A stretch of 64,000 nt of DNA from Auritidibacter ignavus (GCF_003703835.1 NZ_RDQR01000006.1:55498-119497), one strand, 5' to 3'; counted from the stretch's first letter, positions 36,375 through 45,632 are shown. Numbers and translations are program-made. The notes: a model not told the origin generated them from the letters alone.

Positions 36375-36411
36375 ACCAGTTGGCACTGGTCAGCACCGAT
36401 CAGAACTGATC
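36375..36411. promoter_or_regulatory. Two palindromes in the 374-bp divergent region
   Basis: ACCAGT-TGGC-ACTGGT (36375-36390) and GATCAG-AA-CTGATC (36398-36411) are perfect inverted repeats 7 bp apart, some 48 bp before the 3-hydroxyacyl-CoA dehydrogenase start. They look like operators for a dimeric regulator. The rest of 36085-36458 shows no gene that I can support. Confidence 0.45.
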
Positions 36412-36458
36412 AGAGTCGAGGAGAAACGACCGAAGCAGAACGAGGAGATAGTGCTCTG

Positions 36459-37337
36459 ATGGTTGACGACCTGCTACAAAACATCCGTCGCATTGCCGTG
36501 ATCGGGTCCGGGACCATGGGATCGCAGATCTCAATGGCGTGCGCCCTGGCCGGATTCGAGACCACTGTGGTGGATATTGTGGATGAGGCCCTGGAGAAAG
36601 CTGAAGCGTCTTTGCGCTCGCGGATGGAACGCGACGTGTCCAAGGGCCGTCGCCAGCAGGCTGATGTTGATGCGGCGTTTGACCGGTTGAGCTTCTCGAC
36701 GGATTCCGATCAGGTGGTCTCGGGCGCCGATGTGGTAATTGAAGCTGCCACCGAGAACCTGGAGATCAAGCGCAAACTGTTCGCCGGTTTTGATCAAGCG
36801 GCGCCGGAGCACACGATTCTGGCGACCAACTCCTCCACGATCGTCTCGTCTCAAGTTGCTGATGCCACCAACCGGGGCGATAAGGTGTGCAATTTCCACT
36901 TCTTCAACCCGGCGCTGGTGATGAAGGCCGTGGAAATTGTGCCCAACGACCAGACTTCCACCTATACCATCGATGTGATGTGCGCTGTGGCGCAGCGATT
37001 GGGCAAGCACGTGGTGCAACTGCACCGTGAGATCCCCGGTTTCGTGGCCAACCGGCTCATGAATGCCCTGCGCGATGAGGCGCTGAATCTTTACCAGGCC
37101 GGTATTGCCAGCTATGAAGACATCGATGTGGCCGCCCGGGATGCTCTGGGCCACCCGATGGGGCCATTCGAGCTGATGGATCTGGTGGGTATCGATGTTT
37201 CCTACTTCATCGATATGGCCGAATACGACCAAACCGGGCAGGACGCAGCGCTACCGCACCCGGTGCTGAAAGAAAAATACGAAACCGGTGACTACGGCCG
37301 GAAAACCGGTCGTGGTTGGTACAACTACGAGAACTAA
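36459..37337 (+). CDS. 3-hydroxybutyryl/3-hydroxyacyl-CoA dehydrogenase
   Basis: A 292-aa NAD enzyme of the HBD family: RIAVIGSGTMGSQISMACAL at the N-terminus, VIEAATENLEIKRKLF, TNSSTIVSS, HFFNPALVMKAVEIV (catalytic His), HREIPGFVANRLMNAL and HPMGPFELMDLVGIDV. It oxidises L-3-hydroxyacyl-CoA to 3-oxoacyl-CoA. ATG 36459 follows CGAGGAG; an upstream in-frame ATG at 36309 would include the palindromes. The crotonase gene begins 35 bp later. Confidence 0.93.
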   Translation: MVDDLLQNIRRIAVIGSGTMGSQISMACALAGFETTVVDIVDEALEKAEASLRSRMERDVSKGRRQQADVDAAFDRLSFSTDSDQVVSGADVVIEAATENLEIKRKLFAGFDQAAPEHTILATNSSTIVSSQVADATNRGDKVCNFHFFNPALVMKAVEIVPNDQTSTYTIDVMCAVAQRLGKHVVQLHREIPGFVANRLMNALRDEALNLYQAGIASYEDIDVAARDALGHPMGPFELMDLVGIDVSYFIDMAEYDQTGQDAALPHPVLKEKYETGDYGRKTGRGWYNYEN

Positions 37338-37372
37338 CAGCCCCGGCACGGGCATCCAGAAGGAGTTTAGCC

Positions 37373-38152
37373 ATGATGGAATCACCGACCGATCAGCTGA
37401 TCACTGAGCGCCGCGACCAGGTGCTGATCATTACCCTGAATCGGCCCAAGGCCAAAAATGCCGCGACCAAAGAGATGTCGGAAGCCATGGTGGCGATCCT
37501 GGACGATTTTGATCGGGACGACTCTTTGGCGGTAGCGATCCTGACTGGCGCCGAACAGACCTTTTGTGCCGGAATGGATCTGAAGGCCTTCGCGGAAAAG
37601 GGCGAGCGCCCGTTTGTGGAAGGTAAAGGGTTTTTGGGGATCGCCGAGAACTTCGTGTCCAAACCGGTGATTGCCGCGGTGGAAGGATACGCGCTGGCTG
37701 GTGGCTTTGAAACCATGCTGGCCTGTGACCTGGTGGTGGCCTCCGAAACCTCGACGTTCGGACTCCCCGAGGTCAAGCGCGGGTTAATTGCCGCCGGGGG
37801 TGGTGTGGTGCGACTGCCGCGGCGCACACACCGGGCCGTGGCGTTGCACATGGTGCTGACCGGTGATCTTTTCCCCGCTGAGTTTGTGTACCGGCACGGA
37901 CTAGTCAACGAGCTGGTGCCGGAAGGCACGGCGTTGGACGCCGCCCTAGAGATGGCCCAGAAGATCGCGGCCAATGGCCCGCTGGCAGTGCGGGTGTCCA
38001 AACAGGTGGTGGTGGAATCTGCCTCCTGGACGGAGGATGAGATGATGGAGCGTCAGCGAGTGCTCACTGAACCGGTCGGGGAGTCCGAGGACGCACTGGA
38101 GGGATCCCGTGCTTTTGCGGAGAAACGTGCTCCGCAGTGGAAAGGACGGTAA
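37373..38152 (+). CDS. Enoyl-CoA hydratase (crotonase family)
   Basis: A 259-aa crotonase-fold protein: LNRPKAKNAATKEMS, LTGAEQTFCAGMDLKAFAEKG, AVEGYALAGGFETMLACDL, FGLPEVKRGLIAAGGG. It resembles the EchA-type hydratases; one Glu of the catalytic pair is in GFETM and the other in LPEVKRG. It hydrates 2-enoyl-CoA. ATG 37373 follows AAGGAG. It forms an operon with the 3-hydroxyacyl-CoA dehydrogenase and is closed by a strong terminator. Confidence 0.9.
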   Translation: MMESPTDQLITERRDQVLIITLNRPKAKNAATKEMSEAMVAILDDFDRDDSLAVAILTGAEQTFCAGMDLKAFAEKGERPFVEGKGFLGIAENFVSKPVIAAVEGYALAGGFETMLACDLVVASETSTFGLPEVKRGLIAAGGGVVRLPRRTHRAVALHMVLTGDLFPAEFVYRHGLVNELVPEGTALDAALEMAQKIAANGPLAVRVSKQVVVESASWTEDEMMERQRVLTEPVGESEDALEGSRAFAEKRAPQWKGR

Positions 38153-38156
38153 CGCC

Positions 38157-38204
38157 CAAAACGAGCCGGTACACCTGGCAGCAGGTGCACCGGCTCGCTG
38201 GTTT
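38157..38204 (+). terminator. Terminator after the crotonase gene
   Basis: CGAGCCGGTACACCTG (38162-38177) and CAGGTGCACCGGCTCG (38182-38197) form a 16-bp stem with one mismatch and loop GCAG. AAAA precedes it and GGTTTT follows, so it can act in both directions between the convergent genes. Confidence 0.85.
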
Positions 38205-38273
38205 TGATCAGTGAGTGGTGGCTGTTGTGGCTGACTGAGCTGTGGTCTGATTTGATCTGAGCGAGTGCGGGGA

Positions 38274-39350
38274 TTAGAGGTGCTCCAGACCGTAGGCCAG
38301 CACGGCAGGGCCGAGCTCACCGACCTTGTCGAATCCTTCACCCACGGTCTTGCCCTGCAGGTAGCGGTAGTGGATGCCCTCCATGATCACCGCTAACTTG
38401 AAGGCACCCAGGCCCAGGTAGAAATCAATCTGGTCCAGGTCCCGCTGGGAACGCTCCGCGTAGCGTTGCAGAAGCTCGTCCTGGCTGATGAAGCCCGGGG
38501 CCAGGGCAACATCGGACACCGATTCGGCGCCTTGGCCACCCCGGGTGGCCAAGGCGTTGTACACCACGGTCAGAGCCAGATCTGCTAGCGGGTCGCCCAG
38601 GGTCGCCATCTCCCAGTCGAGCACCGCCAGGACTTCGTCCTGGTGGTCGGTGCCGGTGGCGCCAATCAGCGTGTTGTCGAGCCGGAAGTCGCCGTGGACA
38701 ATGCTGACCTCGGAGTGCTCCGGGATCTGGGACTCTAGCCGGCGGTGTAGCTGCTCAAACTCGGGGATATCCCGCGACAGGGAGGCATCCAGTTGCTTCT
38801 TCCACCGGGACACCTGGCGTTGCAGGTAGTTGGCAGGTTTACCGAAGTCCTGCAGCCCCACCTCGGCCGGATCGATGGCATGCAGATCGACCAGCGTGTC
38901 CAGGATCCGCTCCGAAATTTTGCGGGTCCGCTCTGCTCCGATCGGTTCCAGCTGGCGGGCATACCGGTAGGTGGTGCCGTCGATGAAATCCATCAGGTAG
39001 AACGGGGCGCCCAGCACCTCGGTGTCCTCACACAGCGTGACCGCATTGGGGACCGGGAAACTGGTCGGGGTCAGTGCGGAGATCACTCGATACTCACGCG
39101 ACATATCGTGAGCGGTAGCCAGCACGTGACCAATGGGAGGTCGGCGTAGCGCCCAGGTGCTGCGCCCATCAGTGACCCGGTAGGTGATATTGGATTTACC
39201 ACCGGTAATCAGATCGGCAGACAGTTGCCCTTCGGGGTCAACGAGTCCCGGGTGGTGATCATCTAGGTAGGTACGAACCGCGGCTAAGCTCAGCCCGGGC
39301 AGGTCCTCACCCGGCGCCGCGTGACCCGTGGAGTTGTCAGGCTCGCTCAT
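38274..39350 (-). CDS. Phosphotransferase-family protein (ACAD10/11 kinase-domain-like)
   Basis: A 358-aa protein with an aminoglycoside-phosphotransferase-like kinase fold: LITGGKSNITYRVTD (ATP loop), SIVHGDFRLDNTLI (catalytic loop) and VLDWEMATLGDPLADLA (metal-binding Asp). Similar proteins form the N-terminal domain of ACAD10/11, which help degrade 4-hydroxy fatty acids by phosphorylating them. Its place among acyl-CoA genes supports that role, but this is inference. Confidence 0.85.
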   Translation of the reverse strand: MSEPDNSTGHAAPGEDLPGLSLAAVRTYLDDHHPGLVDPEGQLSADLITGGKSNITYRVTDGRSTWALRRPPIGHVLATAHDMSREYRVISALTPTSFPVPNAVTLCEDTEVLGAPFYLMDFIDGTTYRYARQLEPIGAERTRKISERILDTLVDLHAIDPAEVGLQDFGKPANYLQRQVSRWKKQLDASLSRDIPEFEQLHRRLESQIPEHSEVSIVHGDFRLDNTLIGATGTDHQDEVLAVLDWEMATLGDPLADLALTVVYNALATRGGQGAESVSDVALAPGFISQDELLQRYAERSQRDLDQIDFYLGLGAFKLAVIMEGIHYRYLQGKTVGEGFDKVGELGPAVLAYGLEHL

Positions 39351-39411
39351 GATCTATCGTCTCCTCTTGCTGTTCTTCCCTGTTCCGCACCGTGCGCTGT
39401 GGCAGGGTTGC

Positions 39412-40242
39412 TTAGGCAGAACCGCCGGCCACGGTGATACCGCCATCGACCACCAAGATTTCACCGGTGATCCACGAGGCGGCATCGGAGGCCAGGAAGG
39501 CCACCGCAGTGGCAATGTCTTCGGGGGTGCCCAGCCGCTTAGCCGGGTACTCAGCTGCCACGGTCTCTTCCCGGCCCTCGTACAGGGCCTTGGCGAAATT
39601 GGTCTTGACCACTGCGGGTGCGACGGCGTTGACCCGGATGTTCGGGCCGAGCTCGACAGCCAAGGTGCGGGTCAGGTGGGAAACGGCTGATTTGGACACG
39701 CCGTACAGGCCAATACCGGCCGAGGGGATAATCGAGGAGACAGAGGTCAGGTTCACGATCGAACCGTGGTCTTTGAAGCCCAGCTCGTCATCGGCGACGA
39801 CTTCCTGAACCCAGGCCAAGGTGGAGATCACGTTGACCTCCAAAATCTTCTGGACGGCTTCCAGCTCGATCTCGGCTAGCGGACCGTAGACTGGGTTGAT
39901 CCCGGCGTTGTTGACCAGCACATCCAGGCGGCCGAAATTGTCCTTGACCTGAGCGAGGACTTCGGGACGGTGCTCGGGATCGTGCGACTTCCCGGCGATC
40001 CCGATCGCGCGACCGGAGGAACCGGCCTTGCCGGCCAGTTCGTTGAGGTGCTCGGCGGCTTCCTGCAGGGGGCCTTCCTTCCGGGCAGTGATCACAACAT
40101 TCGCCCCGCGAGCGATCAGTTCTTCAGCAATGCCCAGGCCGATCCCGCGAGAAGCGCCGGTGACCACGGCGGTCTTGCCGGCGAAGTCTTGTGGTTTGGC
40201 CTCAGCGTGCTGTTGCGATGATGCGGTGGTTTCGGTAGTCAC
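39412..40242 (-). CDS. SDR-family oxidoreductase (FabG-like)
   Basis: A 276-aa classical SDR with VVTGASRGIGLGIAEEL, NNAGINPVYGPL, LTSVSSIIPSAGIGLYGVSK (Ser, Tyr, Lys triad) and ITGEILVVDGGITVAGG. The first 22 residues are a polar extension. It likely reduces or oxidises a hydroxyacyl or other small substrate with NAD(P). It sits 61 bp upstream of the phosphotransferase gene on the same strand. Confidence 0.88.
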   Translation of the reverse strand: MTTETTASSQQHAEAKPQDFAGKTAVVTGASRGIGLGIAEELIARGANVVITARKEGPLQEAAEHLNELAGKAGSSGRAIGIAGKSHDPEHRPEVLAQVKDNFGRLDVLVNNAGINPVYGPLAEIELEAVQKILEVNVISTLAWVQEVVADDELGFKDHGSIVNLTSVSSIIPSAGIGLYGVSKSAVSHLTRTLAVELGPNIRVNAVAPAVVKTNFAKALYEGREETVAAEYPAKRLGTPEDIATAVAFLASDAASWITGEILVVDGGITVAGGSA

Positions 40243-40496
40243 GGTCCGGGACCCTCCAGTCGATAGTGGTATGCAGTGGGCGGTGGGAGAATGCTTCTCC
40301 CCTTATCACCCCTTTAGAGTAACCCGGGTCACAGAGGATTGGAAAGTAGCTCACCTAAAACGACACTGTTGGCCGATAAGTTACATGCGCCGGTTAAACC
40401 GGTGGCTGGGCCCGGGCAGGTGATGCCATCTCGTCACCCGATGTGTCGATGAGAGCTGGGCACCACCAGCCACGGACCCAGTGCTGGAGCTTGCGG

Positions 40497-43187
40497 CTAC
40501 TCCATGGCCAGCCCCTGGACCGGCGGGGTCTTCACCGCCCGGCGGGCCGGGGCGATGGAGGCCAGCAGGCCGGCCAGGGCGGCCACTGCCAGGATGATCA
40601 GCATCTCCACCCACGGGACGGTGAGTCCCACCACCTCGGAAGAGGACTGGCTCAGCGTGTCATCGGCTAGTAGCGGCTGGAAGAGCGCTTGGGCGCCGGC
40701 CCAGCCGTAGAACACTCCGAGCACACAGCCCAGCACGGCGCCTACCGCTGCGATCAACATCGCCTCCCAGGCCAGCATCGAGCGGAGCCCCCCACGGGTC
40801 AGCCCCAACGCGCGCATCAGCGAGTTCTCTCGGGTGCGTTCCATGGTGGACAGCGAGAGCGTATTGGCGACGCCGACCAGCGCGATGATCACCGAGATGG
40901 CCAGCAAGGCGACCACGATCAGCAAGAGCATGTCGATCACCATCTGGTAGAGGGCCTTCTCGGCCGCGGGCGCAGTGACGTTGGCGGTCTCGTCCAGCTG
41001 GGTATTGATCGAGGTGAACAGTTCGGTGAGTTCGTTCATGCTCAGACCGTCGTCGACACTGAACCAGACCTGACCGCCAGGCGAGACCGGCGCGTCAGGG
41101 TCCGGGGAGTCTGGCAGGCTCTCGGCCGGCATGGGGCCACCCAACGCCTCGGCGGTGGCGGGCGAGACCAGCGGGTTCTGCAATGACGTCTCGGTTCGCT
41201 GCACCGTCAGCGTCAGCGTGGTGCCGTCGGCGCCGGTGACCTCCAGGGTCTGCGGGGTCGGATCGTGCCCCATGTCTTGCCCCTGTTGCTCGATCCATGA
41301 CGGCAACAACACCGTGTGCTTTTCCTCGAGCATCTCGACGTCTTGATCCGGAATGCCGACCGCGGTCAGCGCGTCGGGCTGGGCGGACTGGACCTGTTGT
41401 AGCGTTCCACTGGAGTCCTCGTAGGTGCCGACAGTCTCGATCACGGCAGTGTTCTGCACGTGCTCGAATTGCTCGATATCCTCGGCGGTCGTGGCGGGAT
41501 CGGCCAGCTCCGTGATGACGGCATCGACCGGGAAATTCGAGGTCAGTAGCTTGTCGGCTTGCGCCTGAGCGATGCGTCCACCGGTGAGCATCAGCGTGAC
41601 CAGCGTGGTGCCCACCAGCAGTGCGGTGGCGGTCGAGGCGGTGCGGGACCGGTTGCGCACCGCATTCAGCTGGGCCATTCGGCCCGGAACCCCGCCCAGA
41701 CCACGCAGGAGCGCGCCCACACCGTAGACCGCGCCGGGAACGAACAGCACCGCCAGCAACAATATGCCGATGAAGGAGATGACCCCACCCAGGATCGCCA
41801 GCAGTAACTGGCCGACCAGGGCGGTGCCGACCATCAGCGCCGAGCCGCCCACGAACAGTACCGCACCAATGATCAACCGGATGATGCCGGTCTTCTGCTG
41901 CACCCCGGTCGGCTCCATCGGACGCAGCGCGGCCAGCGGGGAGACCCGGGTGGCGCGCAGGGCCGGGGAGAAGGCGGCGACCACGGTGATCACCACACCG
42001 GCCACCAGCACCCAGAGCAGGTTCAGCTCTGCTCCGAAGGTCAGTTGCGGCATGTTGAGTAGCTGAGATCCCAACAAGACCAGCAAGGCCATCAAGCCTA
42101 CCGCGAGCCCGAGGCCGATCACCGAGCCGATCAGGCCGATCGCGAAGGATTCCAGCAATACCGAGGAGCGGACTTGGCCGCGGGTGGCGCCCAAGACCCG
42201 TTGCAGGGCCAGTTGTTGGGAGCGCTGGGCGACCAGCACCTGGAAGGTATTGGCGATCACCAGCATCGTGACAAATAGGGCGACCACCGCAAAGGCCAAG
42301 AGCACGCCGACTAATTCGGCGGCCCCGGGGGTTTCCTCGAGTTCAGCAGCGATGGTGTGCTCTGGGGTGTCGACCTGGATCGCGGTGGTGATGCGGTCGT
42401 CAGCGGTTTGACGCTCGGCCCACGACGTCAGCTCGGCCAGGGCCTGGTCCGTGGAGGCACCGTCGGCGAGTCGGATCAGCGTGTAGTCGGTGAAGACGGT
42501 GTTGGCCTGCTCGGCGGATTCGTCAGTAGCTGGTTGACCGGATCCGTCGCCGGTCTCGGGGTCCTGGCTGGGTACGGCGTTGAAGGCTTCGACCAGGTCC
42601 GTGGAGCCGATCGCCTGGTAGCCGTAGACCATCATCGGGTTGGTGGTGCTCGGCAAGGTACCGGTCAGGGTGGCGGTGACCGGGCCGTTGGGGCCCTCGA
42701 GCTCGAAGGTGTCGCCAATATCGAGACCGAGCTTTTCGGCCGCCTCAGCGTTCAGGGCAATCTCGTCGTTGCCGTCGTGGGCCGGCAGCTCGCCCCGAGT
42801 CGGTTCGGTAGCCACTAACGAGTGATCCCGCGGGGCCGGTTGTAACAGCAAGGGCGCCGCGTTGGGCTCAGTGTCGGTTCCGAGGGGAACATAGGTGGTG
42901 CTCGGCGAGTAGGCCTCGGCGACGGTATCGAGCTCTTCCAGCTCTCGCTGGGTGTCTGGATCGGCCAGCAATAAGGCCGCATCGGAATACGGGTCCGGGG
43001 ACAACACCACATCGGAGGTCGAATAGGTCTCTCCGAGGGTGGCTTTCAGGGTCGCGGTTGAGGTGGATCCGACCAGGAGCGCTCCGGCGAGAAACATGGT
43101 GCCGATCACGATCGCGATCAGCACCGATACGTACCGGCGAGGGCTGTGGCGGATCTGGGAGAGGGCAATTTTCAGGGTCGGTGCCAT
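40497..43187 (-). CDS. ABC transporter permease, FtsX/MacB family
   Basis: An 896-aa membrane protein. It has an N-terminal helix (about 18-42), a large extracellular region with Gly/Asp-rich and Ser/Glu-rich parts, three membrane segments between about 285 and 420, a middle pair near 440-500, a second extracellular part, and three segments near the C-terminus (about 755-880). This duplicated FtsX arrangement is typical of MacB-like exporters of lipids, peptides or cell-wall-active compounds. The ATP-binding gene ends 3 bp before its start, so the pair is one operon. Confidence 0.88.
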   Translation of the reverse strand: MAPTLKIALSQIRHSPRRYVSVLIAIVIGTMFLAGALLVGSTSTATLKATLGETYSTSDVVLSPDPYSDAALLLADPDTQRELEELDTVAEAYSPSTTYVPLGTDTEPNAAPLLLQPAPRDHSLVATEPTRGELPAHDGNDEIALNAEAAEKLGLDIGDTFELEGPNGPVTATLTGTLPSTTNPMMVYGYQAIGSTDLVEAFNAVPSQDPETGDGSGQPATDESAEQANTVFTDYTLIRLADGASTDQALAELTSWAERQTADDRITTAIQVDTPEHTIAAELEETPGAAELVGVLLAFAVVALFVTMLVIANTFQVLVAQRSQQLALQRVLGATRGQVRSSVLLESFAIGLIGSVIGLGLAVGLMALLVLLGSQLLNMPQLTFGAELNLLWVLVAGVVITVVAAFSPALRATRVSPLAALRPMEPTGVQQKTGIIRLIIGAVLFVGGSALMVGTALVGQLLLAILGGVISFIGILLLAVLFVPGAVYGVGALLRGLGGVPGRMAQLNAVRNRSRTASTATALLVGTTLVTLMLTGGRIAQAQADKLLTSNFPVDAVITELADPATTAEDIEQFEHVQNTAVIETVGTYEDSSGTLQQVQSAQPDALTAVGIPDQDVEMLEEKHTVLLPSWIEQQGQDMGHDPTPQTLEVTGADGTTLTLTVQRTETSLQNPLVSPATAEALGGPMPAESLPDSPDPDAPVSPGGQVWFSVDDGLSMNELTELFTSINTQLDETANVTAPAAEKALYQMVIDMLLLIVVALLAISVIIALVGVANTLSLSTMERTRENSLMRALGLTRGGLRSMLAWEAMLIAAVGAVLGCVLGVFYGWAGAQALFQPLLADDTLSQSSSEVVGLTVPWVEMLIILAVAALAGLLASIAPARRAVKTPPVQGLAME

Positions 43188-43190
43188 CGT

Positions 43191-43946
43191 TTAGACCTCC
43201 CCCATCTCGGACATGGCCTGCAGCACTGATTCGGTGGTGGGCCGGTGGATCTCACCGGTGACCGCCCCGTCGGTGAGCAGAATAACCCGGTCGGCGTAGC
43301 TGGCCGCGGTGGGGTCGTGGGTGACCATGATGATGGTCTGGCCTAACTGTCGGGCCGAGTTCTGCAGGAAGGTCAACACCTCGGTTCCGGTGGCGGTATC
43401 CAATGCGCCGGTGGGCTCATCGGCGAAGATCACATCCGGGCGGGTCAGTAGCGCGCGGGCGACGGCGACGCGTTGTTGCTGGCCACCGGAGAGCTGGTGG
43501 GGTTTATGATTCAGCCGCTCGGTCAGGCCCAGTACCTCGACGATCTGGCGGAACCAGGCGCGATCTGGTGTGGTGCCGGCCAGATCGAGCGGGAGCAGAA
43601 TATTTTGTTCGGCGCTCAGGGTCGGGACCAGGTTGAAGGCCTGGAAAATGAACCCGACCTTGGACCGGCGCAGGATAGTGAGTTGTTTATCGTTCAGACC
43701 GGTGATGATTTCGCCGCCTAAGGCAATTTGGCCGGAGTCGACGGTATCAAGTCCGGCCAGAGCGTGCATCAGGGTCGATTTTCCCGATCCGGAAGGCCCC
43801 ATGATCGCGGTGAACTCTCCGGGGGCGAAGGAAACGGAAACGTTGTGGAGAGCGGTGACCTGCGTGTTCTCGGAGCCATAGACCTTGGAGAGGTTCTTGG
43901 CCGCCACGGCAGGATATTGATGAGTGGGTGCATGATGTTGTGTCAT
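43191..43946 (-). CDS. ABC transporter ATP-binding protein, MacB/LolD type
   Basis: A 251-aa ATPase: Walker A IMGPSGSGKSTLMHAL, Q-loop FQAFNLVPTLSAEQN, signature LSGGQQQRVAVARALL and Walker B DVIFADEPTGALDTATG, then the His loop IMVTHD. ATG 43946 is chosen because AGGATAG lies just upstream and its N-terminus starts at the family-typical strand; a longer frame to 44048 is unlikely. It energises the FtsX permease. A two-component system lies about 1.7 kb upstream, beyond adhP. Confidence 0.9.
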   Translation of the reverse strand: MTQHHAPTHQYPAVAAKNLSKVYGSENTQVTALHNVSVSFAPGEFTAIMGPSGSGKSTLMHALAGLDTVDSGQIALGGEIITGLNDKQLTILRRSKVGFIFQAFNLVPTLSAEQNILLPLDLAGTTPDRAWFRQIVEVLGLTERLNHKPHQLSGGQQQRVAVARALLTRPDVIFADEPTGALDTATGTEVLTFLQNSARQLGQTIIMVTHDPTAASYADRVILLTDGAVTGEIHRPTTESVLQAMSEMGEV

Positions 43947-44019
43947 GCTTCTATCCTGCTCGGTCGGGCTGGCAGGCACATCGGCGCCTAGAACGATTCT
44001 GCCGACCCCGATCGCACCG

Positions 44020-44043
44020 GGCCTCCTCCTGCAGGAGGAGGCC
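44020..44043. terminator. Perfect 24-bp palindrome downstream of the alcohol dehydrogenase
   Basis: GGCCTCCTCC-TGCA-GGAGGAGGCC forms a perfect 10-bp stem between the end of adhP and the ABC ATPase start (both minus strand). There is no T-run, so it may be a terminator or an mRNA-stabilising hairpin. Confidence 0.5.
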
Positions 44044-44070
44044 AACACGAGCCGGGGTGGGGTGGTGGGG

Positions 44071-45111
44071 TCAGTACTCGATCACCACGCGACCGTCGAT
44101 CTTACCGTGGCGCATCTCGTCAAAGATCTCATTGATCTCAGCTAACGGCCGGCGGTGGAAGGTGGGATGGATCTTGCCGGCGGCATAGAACTCCAGGGCC
44201 TCCACCATGTCCTGACGGGTGCCGACCACCGAGCCACGGATGGTCAACCCTTTCAGGACAATATCGAAGATCGGGGCCGGGAACTCACCCGGGGGAAGTC
44301 CGTGGAAGACGATCGTGCCCCCGCGACGGGCCATATTGATCGCTTGGCCGAACGCGTCGGGGTGCACCGCAGTGACCAGCACGCCGTGAGCGCCACCGAT
44401 GGTCTGCTGAATCTCGATCGATGGGTCGGCCACGTTGGCGTTGACGGTCAATTCGGCGCCGTGTTGACGAGCCAGGGCGAGTTTGTCATCGGCAATATCC
44501 ACCGCGGCCACGCGCATGCCCATGGCCACCGCGTACTGCACGGCAATATGGCCCAGCCCGCCGATCCCGGAGATCACGACCCATTGACCGGGTTGGACTT
44601 CGCTCCGTTTGAGCCCCTTATACACGGTGACTCCGGCGCACAGCACCGGGGCGACTTCATAGGGGTCAGCACCGGCGGGGATCATCGCCGCATAGCGCGT
44701 ATCGACCAGCATGTATTCGCCGAATGAGCCATCGACGGTGTAGCCACCGTTGTCTTGCTCTTCACACAGGGTCTCCCAGCCGGTGCGGCAGTGCTCGCAG
44801 TGCCCGCACGCGCTATACAGCCAGGCGTTGCCGACCAGATCGCCGATCGAGACATTGGTGACCTGGTCTCCGAGAGCTTCGACCACGCCCACCCCTTCGT
44901 GACCGGGGATAAACGGTGGGGAGGGTTTGACTGGCCAGTCGCCTTCGGCGGCGTGTAAGTCGGTGTGGCAGACCCCGGAGGAGATCAGCTTGACCAGTGC
45001 TTGGTGGCCGGTGGGGGTGGGTACGCCGGCGTCTTTGACCGTCAGGTCATCGCCGAACTGCGTGACGACGGCGGCCTTCATGGTGGATGCAAGGGGTGTT
45101 GGGGGTGTCAT
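44071..45111 (-). CDS. adhP: Zinc-dependent alcohol dehydrogenase, AdhP-like
   Basis: A 346-aa medium-chain dehydrogenase. The catalytic zinc region is GVCHTDLHAAEGDWP and PGHEGVGVVEALG; the structural zinc motif is CGHCEHCRTGWETLC; the NAD loop is ISGIGGLGHIAVQYAVA. It interconverts primary alcohols and aldehydes, such as ethanol and acetaldehyde. The promoter region carries a 20-bp inverted repeat at 45144-45163. Confidence 0.92.
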   Translation of the reverse strand: MTPPTPLASTMKAAVVTQFGDDLTVKDAGVPTPTGHQALVKLISSGVCHTDLHAAEGDWPVKPSPPFIPGHEGVGVVEALGDQVTNVSIGDLVGNAWLYSACGHCEHCRTGWETLCEEQDNGGYTVDGSFGEYMLVDTRYAAMIPAGADPYEVAPVLCAGVTVYKGLKRSEVQPGQWVVISGIGGLGHIAVQYAVAMGMRVAAVDIADDKLALARQHGAELTVNANVADPSIEIQQTIGGAHGVLVTAVHPDAFGQAINMARRGGTIVFHGLPPGEFPAPIFDIVLKGLTIRGSVVGTRQDMVEALEFYAAGKIHPTFHRRPLAEINEIFDEMRHGKIDGRVVIEY

Positions 45112-45143
45112 GATTTCTCACAGCTCCTGTTCTGATTCGCGGT

Positions 45144-45163
45144 GACGTCGAACGAGCGACGTC
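45144..45163. promoter_or_regulatory. Inverted repeat upstream of adhP
   Basis: GACGTCG-AACGAG-CGACGTC is a perfect 7-6-7 inverted repeat 33 bp before the adhP start codon, which is a typical operator position. Its regulator is unknown. Confidence 0.45.
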
Positions 45164-45323
45164 TCGTGGCTGTGAGTCTAATCACACGAGAATGCTGAAA
45201 CGTTGCCCCCAGGTTGCACGGCTAGATAGGCACTTCAGCACGGCACTGCAACACACGGTAGCAGGGCGCGTGCGGACGGTGCCGTCTCCGCTGGATCCTG
45301 TCGATCAGTCGGATCGTGTCGCG

Positions 45324-45632
45324 TTAGCGGGAGTTTTGGCGCGTGGCGATTGCTCGCCAGAGGCCATACCCGGCCGGAACAACGATCAGTAGCACCCCCA
45401 GAGTGAGGATCAACGGGGAGAGGTGACCGGTGACCAGCCATAACACGCCGGTGGTGATAAGCATGATGATCCCGATCAGAGCCATCAGCACTAAGCCCAG
45501 GGTTTTGGGAGAAATTCGGTGGGTTCTCGGGAGCTCTTCGGCGGCCACGTCCTCGGCGCGGGAGGGGTAAGACGGCGGGCTGGGGTGCTCAGCCGGTTGT
45601 TGAGCACGGCGAGCAGAACGGCGTGAGGACAT
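45324..45632 (-). CDS. Small membrane protein, two helices
   Basis: A 102-aa protein with a basic, Ser/Pro-rich N-terminus (residues 1-40) and two hydrophobic segments, LGLVLMALIGIIMLITTGVL (about 45-64) and LSPLILTLGVLLIVVPAGYG (about 71-90), ending in a basic tail. Similar small membrane proteins are common in Micrococcales. I do not recognise a functional family. It lies on the same strand just downstream of the response regulator. Confidence 0.65.
   Translation of the reverse strand: MSSRRSARRAQQPAEHPSPPSYPSRAEDVAAEELPRTHRISPKTLGLVLMALIGIIMLITTGVLWLVTGHLSPLILTLGVLLIVVPAGYGLWRAIATRQNSR

Noticed and set aside
40390..40402. CCGGTT-A-AACCGG palindrome after the FtsX gene
   Set aside because: Short, without T-run, and far from any start; not distinct enough from chance to list as a feature.
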